Made by a program: the position numbers and the translations under genes. The notes under the pieces are model-generated. The model searched no databases and was not told the DNA's origin. It worked only from the letters and a program-made list of their open reading frames with translations. Below, piece by piece: positions 28,493-36,011 of a stretch of DNA of 64,000 nucleotides. Source of the DNA: Candidatus Poribacteria bacterium. GTDB lineage: Bacteria > Poribacteria > WGA-4E > WGA-3G. Each line of letters opens with the position of its first letter. Within the stretch, counting starts at the first letter, position 1. The stretch is from assembly GCA_022827625.1 (NCBI GenBank), contig JAJEIE010000027.1:362827-426826 (forward strand), written 5' to 3'.

Positions 28493-29217
28493 AGCATCTC
28501 CTGCATCTTTGCCGCGACCCAGTCAACAGCAACATCAATCATCACTTGCCCCTTTTCAACAGTTGCTAACTTGGCTTGGTGGTGATATTCCCGATCGGAT
28601 TTCGCTTGTCCTTCATTAGAGATGGTAAGTTTCGCACTGTCGTAATCCACACCGTTCCAATCAACATTTTCGACAAAAGCAGCAAGTGCAAACGCCGTCT
28701 CGAACTCCGCTGCGTGTCCAGGGCAGACTTCCGATTCCATCTGCGCTTTGACCAGTTCTTCGGTGTATGCTTCCCAATAGGAGTGGAACGCGATATTAAT
28801 GCCGAGTTTCTCACGGTAGCCGTCTAACCGCTCATGTACGGGACCCGAATTGCCCGCATGCCCGTTGACAATCAGGATATTGTCGATTCCATGCCGACGC
28901 ATGCTATCGGCGACATCGTATAGCACCTCGCCAAAGACTTCCGGACGGAGCGTGAGAGTTCCCTTATGATCCATCCAGTGTTCGGATACACCGATTGCTA
29001 AGGGGGTTGTGACGATAACCTGTGGGAACAACTTTTCGGCGGCTAATTTGGAGACATGCACTGCGCTTTGTGTATCGTGATACATCGCTAAGTGTTCGTT
29101 GTGTTGTTCTGTACTTCCAGTCGGAATAATCGCGCCTTTAAGGGTACCTGCATCAATTGCCTCACGGACATAACGCCGTTGGTTTTCCCACAGTAGCACG
29201 GATTTAATTTGAGACAT
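28489..29217 (-). CDS. creatininase-family amidohydrolase
   Basis: A 242-residue protein of the creatininase/MftE/formamide-hydrolase family. The metal-binding opening PTGSTEQHNEHLAMYHDT has Glu and His ligands near residues 33-50, followed by ISEHWMDHKGTLTL-type segment (here VSEHWMDHKGTLTL) and VNGHAGNSG near residue 117. A late GHAAEFETAFAL carries the final Glu. Family members open cyclic amides or act in cofactor synthesis; the substrate is not predicted. It starts 13 bases after the kinase gene, so it may be part of the restriction-modification operon transcript. Confidence 0.85.
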   Translation of the reverse strand: MSQIKSVLLWENQRRYVREAIDAGTLKGAIIPTGSTEQHNEHLAMYHDTQSAVHVSKLAAEKLFPQVIVTTPLAIGVSEHWMDHKGTLTLRPEVFGEVLYDVADSMRRHGIDNILIVNGHAGNSGPVHERLDGYREKLGINIAFHSYWEAYTEELVKAQMESEVCPGHAAEFETAFALAAFVENVDWNGVDYDSAKLTISNEGQAKSDREYHHQAKLATVEKGQVMIDVAVDWVAAKMQEML

Positions 29218-29230
29218 TATCTAACCTCCA

Positions 29231-30337
29231 TTATTTCGGTAGGAGACCGCACCTACCGAGTGTGCTTCGGACAGCCGCTATACCATCTTCCATGTACTCC
29301 CGGTTTGGTGGAAGGTAGTCTTGTAGGCTTTCCCAGTCGTATTCGTTCTGTGTCGGATCGTCATTTTTGAAAAGAATCTTGGTGCCGTAATCTCGGATTT
29401 CATTGATTGCCCACTCATAGATATAGAAACCGAAAATATCTGCGTGTAAGGAGATATTATCCTGTCTCTCGGTAAGATACCGCTCCAAGACCACCTCAAA
29501 CCGTTCACCCGTGAAAGAGACCAAATCTTTTTCAGGTGGACCTAAGCAGACCCCATCCCAATCAATCAAATGAAGTCGTTCTTCGGTATCGAGAATAAGA
29601 TTGCCTGGGGTCGGATCACCGTGTGTGATAACGAACGGCGTTTGTAATGCGGCTGCCGAACGTCCAAGACTATCATATCTCTCAGTTGCCTGTAGAATCT
29701 CTGATTTATGCTGCGTGAGTGTTTCGAGGAGCTGCTTCTGATATTGATTCTGCGGCGGTATCTTCTTCGCGGGTGCTTCAAGGACTGTGTGAAGTTCATG
29801 TCGCAAAGGTAAGTTATATTCTGCTATTGTAAGACTATCTTGAAGTATCTTGCTTTCAAGTCGCCATCCTCGAAGTGAAGGTGAGTCATACTCTGCGACT
29901 GTAAGACTATCGGAGGCACTTGTATCGAGACATTCATGAATCGTCGCGAGTAATCCTCCGGTTTCTGATAGTTGTGTATCTGTAAAATCTTTTCCGACTT
30001 TCCACAGATCCCAGCGACTTTTACCTTCAATGAACGGAAATAACGCGACACGGAAATCTTGCCACGGAACGCTCAGGGCACCCTCCTGCGTTTCCAAAGG
30101 TGCGACAACACCCGATATATTGCACCTATGCTTTAAGAAGAACGCTACCTGCAAGCAGCTATTTGGCACGGAAGTTGAGGCTTTTGCGAAGTATTTTTCG
30201 CCTGTCTCGGATACAGTAATATAGCCGTAACTATCTTCGCCTTCTGGGAAAAAAGTTATAGATTGCAAAGGTAGATCATAGGCAGTACTGAGGTTTTGCA
30301 ATAATTCTATTTGATCAAAGGCGTTGTCGACTTTCAT
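29231..30337 (-). CDS. aminoglycoside phosphotransferase (APH)-fold kinase
   Basis: A 368-residue protein-kinase-like phosphotransferase. The catalytic loop ITHGDPTPGNLIL has the HGD-x4-N motif near residues 247-254, followed by the metal motif LIDWDG; the N-lobe Lys is probably in KYFAKAS. The APH group phosphorylates small molecules such as choline, homoserine, sugars or antibiotics. Between the lobes a 34-base segment is duplicated 72 bases apart, giving DSLTVAEY and DSLTIAEY. The ATG at 30337 overlaps the endonuclease gene by 23 bases, so translation is coupled; an earlier start at 30364 overlaps by 50. Confidence 0.8.
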   Translation of the reverse strand: MKVDNAFDQIELLQNLSTAYDLPLQSITFFPEGEDSYGYITVSETGEKYFAKASTSVPNSCLQVAFFLKHRCNISGVVAPLETQEGALSVPWQDFRVALFPFIEGKSRWDLWKVGKDFTDTQLSETGGLLATIHECLDTSASDSLTVAEYDSPSLRGWRLESKILQDSLTIAEYNLPLRHELHTVLEAPAKKIPPQNQYQKQLLETLTQHKSEILQATERYDSLGRSAAALQTPFVITHGDPTPGNLILDTEERLHLIDWDGVCLGPPEKDLVSFTGERFEVVLERYLTERQDNISLHADIFGFYIYEWAINEIRDYGTKILFKNDDPTQNEYDWESLQDYLPPNREYMEDGIAAVRSTLGRCGLLPK

Positions 30338-31106
30338 ATCTAAATTTCTCGAAATAACTATCAATTTCCGATCTTAACTCAATGCCCGCCATTTCAAAGG
30401 CATCCAACAAATCTGTGTAAGTGCCTTCACCACCGATAAAATTCCATAATTCTTCTGCTATCAAAATATCGTGCTGTAAATCTAACATCCCTTTCAGCGT
30501 CCATCGCTCATAAGGTTTTGGTTCATAAGGATTGTAAGGGATGCCAATCATTGTATTTACAGATGCCTCTGGGTCTCGCGCTAATTCGGCGGCAGTCCAC
30601 TCCAAAAGTGTTCGTTTAAATTCCTTGAAATTACCTTTGTTAGGTTTTACAGTTTTTAGGTCGAATAAAAACAGCTCACCTTCATAGTTTTCCAACCAAA
30701 TGTCCACCCGCGTCAGTTTTACTTTGTCTAAAGTTCCAGTTCGACAGACTTCCCTAATTTCCTGGATTTCCAAGGGTTTATTTGGATCTCTATCTGCGGT
30801 CCCTAACCCATCAATAATTGTTTGGATCCTTTGATGCGCTTGGGCACTGATTTCGTCAGCGGGTTTTACTTGAGTTTTTGCGACTCTAAACCTTCCACTC
30901 GCCAACGCAATTGCTACCGGTTCATAAAATGAGGTACCAAATTTTGTATTCAAAGAGTGGATAAAAGAATATAAAGCCATCCTATCTTTACCAAGTAGAC
31001 GATGGTGAAATGGCATGTAACTTGTTTCAGGATTATACGACCGAAACTTTTCTCGCATACATTCCTTAATTTTTTCTTTAATCATCGTTTGCCGTTGTAA
31101 AGACAT
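30315..31106 (-). CDS. TdeIII-type type II restriction endonuclease
   Basis: A 263-residue endonuclease. The PD-(D/E)XK core is seen in VDIWLENYEGELFLFDLK (Asp, then D-L-K) near residues 133-150, followed by TVKPNKGNFKEFKRTLLEW, which I recognise from TdeIII/MjaII-type enzymes. Those are reported to recognise GGNCC; that this protein does so is inferred. It begins 3 bases after the methyltransferase stop, with GGAG 8 bases before the ATG, a usual arrangement for restriction-modification pairs. The stretch looks more A/T-rich than its neighbours, consistent with transfer. Confidence 0.8.
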   Translation of the reverse strand: MSLQRQTMIKEKIKECMREKFRSYNPETSYMPFHHRLLGKDRMALYSFIHSLNTKFGTSFYEPVAIALASGRFRVAKTQVKPADEISAQAHQRIQTIIDGLGTADRDPNKPLEIQEIREVCRTGTLDKVKLTRVDIWLENYEGELFLFDLKTVKPNKGNFKEFKRTLLEWTAAELARDPEASVNTMIGIPYNPYEPKPYERWTLKGMLDLQHDILIAEELWNFIGGEGTYTDLLDAFEMAGIELRSEIDSYFEKFRYESRQRL

Positions 31107-31109
31107 CCG

Positions 31110-32684
31110 TCACTCCGTTTTTTGTTTCAAGTGGAATATTGTCTCAGAATACGCTGCCTCTCGATTCTTTTCCGTGCGATTCAAGACAGGTCGTTTGTGT
31201 TGATTGACAATGGACATACCAGCGATTTCAGCGATAGTCGGATACATATTAAATTTATCGTTTGCTACAATAAAAACATCGTAATCATCAGCCAAAAATC
31301 GCTTACAATTTTTGAAAACCTCTGCTACGCCGTGAATATATGATTCTCTTGCTTCTCGCCCTTTTCCTCTAAATAGGGGGCCAATTTCTAATGCATCTAA
31401 ACGTTTGAATCCAAAGAGATCATAAGCGTAGGCGTGCTGTTCGTGGTAATTGATAAGTCCAACATACGGTGGACTTGTAAAGATACCCTTAATCCGTTGT
31501 TTTTGGGCAGTCTCTGTAAAATTAGAATCTACCTGTTTCAATATCTTGAAGATGTCAATTGTCCGCGAATCACCCGTTATGCAATGTTGGAAAGTATTTG
31601 TTTTTAATTTACTGAATGCAATCCATCTTTGCACACTATCCTTACAGTACCGGTCCCACCATCCTAAAATAGAAAAGAGAGGTTTGCAGACTTTTCCATG
31701 CTTGCGGCAATAATAGGTTGTTGTTACTGGTTTTCGCAACGTGCCTAAATCTGCGTGCGTTGTGGCTCTACAAGAACGGATCGTGCGGCTTAAGATGAGC
31801 ATCAACGCTTTTTGTGTTGATAGGTTTTCCACTTTGCGAATTTCGTTGTGAACAAAATCAATTTCTGCTCTGATTCCCGGAAGGTACCACTGTTTCATAA
31901 AGCGAGCAGAGTCGGTTGGCATCTGTGTATCGATTTGGTACTCGGCAACAAGTTTGTGATACGTTTCCAAAAAAATGGCTTCCTTCTCAGCCCCATATTG
32001 TTTCTGATTGATTTCACCTGATCTGACTCGGCGTTTGAAAGACATTGGAAAGTATTGATTATTGAAATCCGTAAGCAATGCTGCGAGTTTAGATTCAAAT
32101 TCAACTATTCCAGATGTAGCAACGACATTTTTGAGAGCTGCCGTGATTTTTTTGCTTTCCTCATACAAATGAGTCAAATTATATGTCGCCACCTTGCCAT
32201 TGCTAATGAAAGCATTAAAAGCCGAAACGTCAATGCCAATTGCATGCATACCCAATTCGTTTGCTTGGACTAAGGTCGTCCCGCTCCCACAAAATGGGTC
32301 GAGCACAATATCGCCTGGTTGAAAATACACATCTTGCTTAAAGTTGTCAGTGTGTGAATCTAAAAAATATTCAACTAATTGGGGAATAAATTTGCCTTTG
32401 TACGGATGCAGTCTATGGACGTGTTTCGTTGTTTCTGCCTCTTTAACCTTTTCAAAAGACAACGTCCAGTTCAAGTCACCGCCGAGTTCATCTTTCCACC
32501 GTGTTTCTCTATGGTTCAGACTGTAATAATCCACAAGACTTTGCTTATGAACCAATGTTGCTCCCTTATCTACAACCGACTCAATCCTTCCATACTGGAT
32601 TAAATAGGTGATATTTGCGGGTGTAACGTTTTTATTTAGATGTTCTGAGGCCCATTGGCTTGCTTGTTTAAGAGTCAAGAGCAT
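31110..32684 (-). CDS. DNA methyltransferase, N4-cytosine type, with N-terminal HTH
   Basis: A 524-residue SAM-dependent DNA methyltransferase that would protect the sites cut by the following endonuclease. The N-terminal 60 residues look like an excisionase/MerR-type HTH (LTLKQASQWASEH). Motif X appears as HPYKGKFIPQLVEYFL, motif I as DPFCGSGTTLVQANELG near residue 134, and motif IV as FTSPPYVGLINY near residue 409. SPPY indicates transfer to an exocyclic amine, usually N4 of cytosine. Motif I precedes IV with a long segment between, so the target-recognition part probably lies there (alpha-like order). Confidence 0.85.
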   Translation of the reverse strand: MLLTLKQASQWASEHLNKNVTPANITYLIQYGRIESVVDKGATLVHKQSLVDYYSLNHRETRWKDELGGDLNWTLSFEKVKEAETTKHVHRLHPYKGKFIPQLVEYFLDSHTDNFKQDVYFQPGDIVLDPFCGSGTTLVQANELGMHAIGIDVSAFNAFISNGKVATYNLTHLYEESKKITAALKNVVATSGIVEFESKLAALLTDFNNQYFPMSFKRRVRSGEINQKQYGAEKEAIFLETYHKLVAEYQIDTQMPTDSARFMKQWYLPGIRAEIDFVHNEIRKVENLSTQKALMLILSRTIRSCRATTHADLGTLRKPVTTTYYCRKHGKVCKPLFSILGWWDRYCKDSVQRWIAFSKLKTNTFQHCITGDSRTIDIFKILKQVDSNFTETAQKQRIKGIFTSPPYVGLINYHEQHAYAYDLFGFKRLDALEIGPLFRGKGREARESYIHGVAEVFKNCKRFLADDYDVFIVANDKFNMYPTIAEIAGMSIVNQHKRPVLNRTEKNREAAYSETIFHLKQKTE

Positions 32685-32779
32685 TCTTCTATGTTTATCC
32701 TCGCACCGGCTATTTGCCTGTTAGAGAACAGGTCTGCGTTTGTGCAGTAGAGAATATCTATTTACTGGAACAGATATAC

Positions 32780-33220
32780 TCAATCTGCTGAAGATGAATC
32801 TACTTTCTGGAGAACCACTTTGGTCCCGCTCTTTAGTTCTAAAGTCTTGGCGATGTTTCCCATGTTAATCGCAATTTTAAACCGTTGCGTCGATGTCGAG
32901 AACCGTCCCAAATAGTCCCCTTCAGGTACATCTCCGTAATTTTCGACGTATTTTATCTCAATTTTCTGTCCTGTCGCAAACGCTGCTTCAAGCGTATCGC
33001 CGAGTTTCCAGCTGCGTTCGGTAAATGGGGCAATGACCAGATCGGTCACGGCGTTGCCGTGATCGTCTATTTCGGTAATTGTGCCAGTGAGTGATGTCGA
33101 TTGAGAGGACTCCGGCATGCTTGTTTTTTGACTGCATCCAATGAGGAATGCTGTTGTCATAAGAGTGACTGTGAGTGTTAATTTCCAATAATACAAACAG
33201 GATTGATAATAGAATTTCAC
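32780..33220 (-). CDS. lipoprotein with a SAM-hydroxide-adenosyltransferase C-terminal-like domain
   Basis: A 146-residue lipoprotein: signal LTVTLMTTAFLIGC with lipobox Cys near residue 29. The mature part (GTITEIDDHGNAVTDL near 45-60, then VENYGDVPEGDYLGRF and FKIAINMGNIAKTLELKSGTKVVL) resembles the C-terminal barrel of the fluorinase/SAM hydroxide adenosyltransferase family (DUF62), without the catalytic N-terminal domain. This domain alone is not an enzyme. GGAGG precedes a GTG start by 8 bases. A strong promoter is directly upstream. Confidence 0.72.
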   Translation of the reverse strand: MKFYYQSCLYYWKLTLTVTLMTTAFLIGCSQKTSMPESSQSTSLTGTITEIDDHGNAVTDLVIAPFTERSWKLGDTLEAAFATGQKIEIKYVENYGDVPEGDYLGRFSTSTQRFKIAINMGNIAKTLELKSGTKVVLQKVDSSSAD

Positions 33221-33253
33221 TGCGATACCTCCATAAATTTTTAAACTGTCTTA

Positions 33254-33282
33254 AGTATAGGGGAATGACAAGCAAATGTCAA
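33254..33282 (-). promoter_or_regulatory. sigma70-type promoter for the lipoprotein gene
   Basis: On the minus strand TTGACA (33282-33277), 17 bases, TATACT (33259-33254): a near-consensus promoter. Confidence 0.8.
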
Positions 33283-33307
33283 GCGGAAGTAACTGGGACA
33301 ATTCAGT

Positions 33308-33336
33308 TTGATATATAAGAAGGTTTGTGCTATTCT
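33308..33336 (+). promoter_or_regulatory. sigma70-type promoter for the EEP lipoprotein gene
   Basis: TTGATA (33308-33313), 17 bases, TATTCT (33331-33336), divergent from the preceding promoter. Confidence 0.6.
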
Positions 33337-33457
33337 CTTTTCAGCATGATTTTTCTTATAGGATGTGCGATAATCAATTATTGATACAGCTACAGTCAGA
33401 GAGTTGTGTATACAGCAAAGTCACCTCAATTTAAAAATTGAAGCATTGGAGATGAAT

Positions 33458-34573
33458 ATGTCGAAAAAAATAAGTGTTTATGATAGATTTTCAAGACCTG
33501 TCCATTTTGTCGGAATCGTGGTTCTGTTATTTGGAATCCTATTGAGTTTTTCGGGTTGTGAAAAAATCAAAACGCCGATGATACCAGATACCACTGTCCC
33601 GGATACTGAGCCGCTTACAGTGATGACCTATAACGTTTACGTCGGGGGCAGTGCGGAGGCAATTTTATCCGTAGAGAATGTGTTGCAGGTTCCGACAGAA
33701 GTCGCTAACATGTACAACGATGTCATGGTATCCGATTTTCCGGGACGTGCTGCAGCAATCGCCAAATCTATAAAAGCATATCAGCCACATCTCATCGGTT
33801 TACAAGAGATTTCGCTGATTCGCCAACAAAGTCCCGGCGACCGGATTGCGGGCGGAACGGTTCCTGCTGAAGAGGTGGTCATAGATTTCCTCCAAGTCTT
33901 GATGGGCGCGCTTCAGGCAGAAGGCTTAAACTATCAAGTTGCTGCTCAGGTCGAAAACATTGATGTTGAAATGCCTATGTTTACTGATGCTGGAATTGTT
34001 GATGTCCGGTTAACCGATTTTGATGTCATACTCTCTCGCAGTGATGTCATAGTATCACGTCCGGTGAGTGCGAACTACACAAACGCGCTTGCGATTGAAA
34101 TGCTTGGGCTTGAAGTCCAAAGAGGATACACTGCTGTGGATGCCATTGTCTCTGGTACCACTTATCGCGTTGTCAATACACACTTAGAAGCATTTGTGGA
34201 AGAAGCTCGAGTTGCACAAACACAGGAGCTTGTGGATGTTCTTAGCGGGGAGACTTTGCCGATTATTCTATTAGGCGATTTCAACACGCCCGCCCCCGAT
34301 GGGACGGCTTACCAAATTTTACTATCGGCGGGGTATGTTGACGTTTGGCAGATGGATTCTGAAGGAACCGGTAATACGTGTTGTCAGGCTCCTAACATTC
34401 TAAATGAGGTCAGTGAACACTTTAAACGGATCGACCAGATTTTCGTCCGCAATTTGGAACTTCCTGCTTCTGTTATGACGCGCACCATCGGGGATGAACC
34501 GTCAAATCGGTTAGCCTCTGGACTGTGGCCCTCCGACCATGCAGGCGTCGTTGCAAATCTCGTATTTGAATAA
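33458..34573 (+). CDS. endonuclease/exonuclease/phosphatase-family lipoprotein
   Basis: A 371-residue exported lipoprotein (signal ending LLSFSGC) with an EEP hydrolase domain of the DNase I/sphingomyelinase/inositol-phosphatase type. Landmarks are TVMTYNVYVGG, LIGLQEISL with the metal Glu, VVNTHLEAF, IILLGDFNTP and the closing SDHAGVVANL with the catalytic His. Nuclease and phosphodiesterase members cannot be separated by eye. GGAG is 6 bases before the ATG at 33458; the ATG at 33452 abuts that site. The C-terminal Cys pair (NTCCQAP) may form a disulfide. Confidence 0.82.
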   Translation: MSKKISVYDRFSRPVHFVGIVVLLFGILLSFSGCEKIKTPMIPDTTVPDTEPLTVMTYNVYVGGSAEAILSVENVLQVPTEVANMYNDVMVSDFPGRAAAIAKSIKAYQPHLIGLQEISLIRQQSPGDRIAGGTVPAEEVVIDFLQVLMGALQAEGLNYQVAAQVENIDVEMPMFTDAGIVDVRLTDFDVILSRSDVIVSRPVSANYTNALAIEMLGLEVQRGYTAVDAIVSGTTYRVVNTHLEAFVEEARVAQTQELVDVLSGETLPIILLGDFNTPAPDGTAYQILLSAGYVDVWQMDSEGTGNTCCQAPNILNEVSEHFKRIDQIFVRNLELPASVMTRTIGDEPSNRLASGLWPSDHAGVVANLVFE

Positions 34574-34602
34574 TGACAGACGGTAGCTCTGCAAGGAAAG
34601 TG

Positions 34603-34646
34603 AAGCGCGCTGCGATACGATGTAAAATTTGTCACAGCGCGCTTTT
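34603..34646. terminator. bidirectional terminator between convergent genes
   Basis: AAGCGCGCTG (34603-34612) pairs with CAGCGCGCTT (34635-34644) over 10 bp with a 22-base loop, between the EEP gene and the binding-protein gene. TTTT follows on the plus strand. The position and symmetry fit transcription stops for both genes. Confidence 0.65.
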
Positions 34647-34665
34647 GGTTTGATGGATTGTATAT

Positions 34666-35895
34666 CTATTCCGGTCCACTAATCTCAAATGCTGTTCCAG
34701 TTGTGTAAGCCTTCACCTGCCCGTCGCTGATTTGGAAGACCCCGACGCTTTTAACAGGATGGCGGTTCTCATCAAAACCGGAGATGGCTGTCGCCCCTTC
34801 GTAGTCAGTGATCGCCGCGATTGCATCCCGAATTGCTATCGGATCTGTCGAACCCGCTGCCTCGATCGCAATTGCCAGGATTTTCATGGCATCGTAGCCA
34901 CCTGCAGCGATCCCGTTGGCGGGATTCTCAAATATAGTTTCGTAAGCAGAAATAAATGCTGCGTTATCTGGATCAAAGTTTGTACAATAGTAGGTATTTT
35001 CAAGAGGTGTGTTGTCTTCCAAGACCTCAAACATCAGTGGATCGTCCATACCATCGCTGCCAATAAAGACGGCTTCAATACCTATGTCCCTTGCTTGCTT
35101 CATTATGAGCGGGTTCTCCGGTGGGAAACTTGCAAGGAAGAGGACATCTGGGTTTGCATCTTTGATTGCCATTAGTTGTGCATCGAAGTTTGTGTCCCCT
35201 TTTTCATAGATTTCTTTGGCAACGATACCACCTTCTTCAGACTGCTGCACCAGGTCCTCTATCGTAGCCTGCAGATTGGCTTCACTGGCAGCCTTTGTAA
35301 GTGTGAATTCTAAGAAGTTTGCCTCGAATGCTTCAACAAAGCCCATAGAATAAACGTCTTCGTTCTGCCAGATCATTGCGGCACTTTTCGCGCCGAGTTC
35401 ATTCACAGCGAACTGCGCCATGAGTTTTGCCTGCAACGCGTTGGAACTCGCTACGAGGAAAAGAAAATCGCCCGTTTCCGTCACGTTTGCGCCTGTTGCT
35501 CCTAAAAGAACCGGAATAGTCGCAATAGGTCCGACTTTCACAGCATGACTCGAAAATAGCGGACCTAAGATCGCCACAACCTTCTCATCTTCAATCAATT
35601 CTGTTGCCGATTGAACAACATCTTCGGTGAGTTCTTCCCTATAAACAAATTCGACCGGCATGCCGAGGACACCACCTGTTTGATTGATTTCGGCTAAGGC
35701 AAGTTCGGCACCTTCACCAAAGCTAAAGTACAATGGGTGCGGGCGAATTACGCCTACTTTTAGGGTCTCGGTATCGGGCGGCGTGACCATATCTTCAGTC
35801 ATTCCCGCGTCGGGTATCCGCTCGCATCCAGACAACACTGCGATTGAAAGTAAAAGTGATGCACAAAGCATCCACTTAAAAATTTTTGTATCCAT
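34666..35895 (-). CDS. ABC-type branched-chain amino-acid-like binding lipoprotein
   Basis: A 409-residue periplasmic binding protein type 1. The lipoprotein signal ends IAVLSGC near residue 20. The ligand-binding fold is visible: GVIRPHPLYFSFGEGAELALAEINQTGGVLG (quoted in parts: FSFGEGAELALAEINQTGG), ILGPLFSSHAVKVGPIA, and GYDAMKILAIAIEAAG near the end. Such proteins bind amino acids, amides or related ligands for an ABC importer. No permease or ATPase gene is next to it, so it is orphaned here. GGGAGA is 6 bases before the ATG at 35895. Confidence 0.85.
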   Translation of the reverse strand: MDTKIFKWMLCASLLLSIAVLSGCERIPDAGMTEDMVTPPDTETLKVGVIRPHPLYFSFGEGAELALAEINQTGGVLGMPVEFVYREELTEDVVQSATELIEDEKVVAILGPLFSSHAVKVGPIATIPVLLGATGANVTETGDFLFLVASSNALQAKLMAQFAVNELGAKSAAMIWQNEDVYSMGFVEAFEANFLEFTLTKAASEANLQATIEDLVQQSEEGGIVAKEIYEKGDTNFDAQLMAIKDANPDVLFLASFPPENPLIMKQARDIGIEAVFIGSDGMDDPLMFEVLEDNTPLENTYYCTNFDPDNAAFISAYETIFENPANGIAAGGYDAMKILAIAIEAAGSTDPIAIRDAIAAITDYEGATAISGFDENRHPVKSVGVFQISDGQVKAYTTGTAFEISGPE

Positions 35896-36011
35896 GCGTA
35901 TCTCCCTTGATGGTAAAGTGAAATGTGTTAAAATTAGAAGCACACCTTTGGGATAGTGGCTTTGATTATGCAGTGTAAAACGCTATAATATGCCCAGTGT
36001 TTCGGGGAAAA

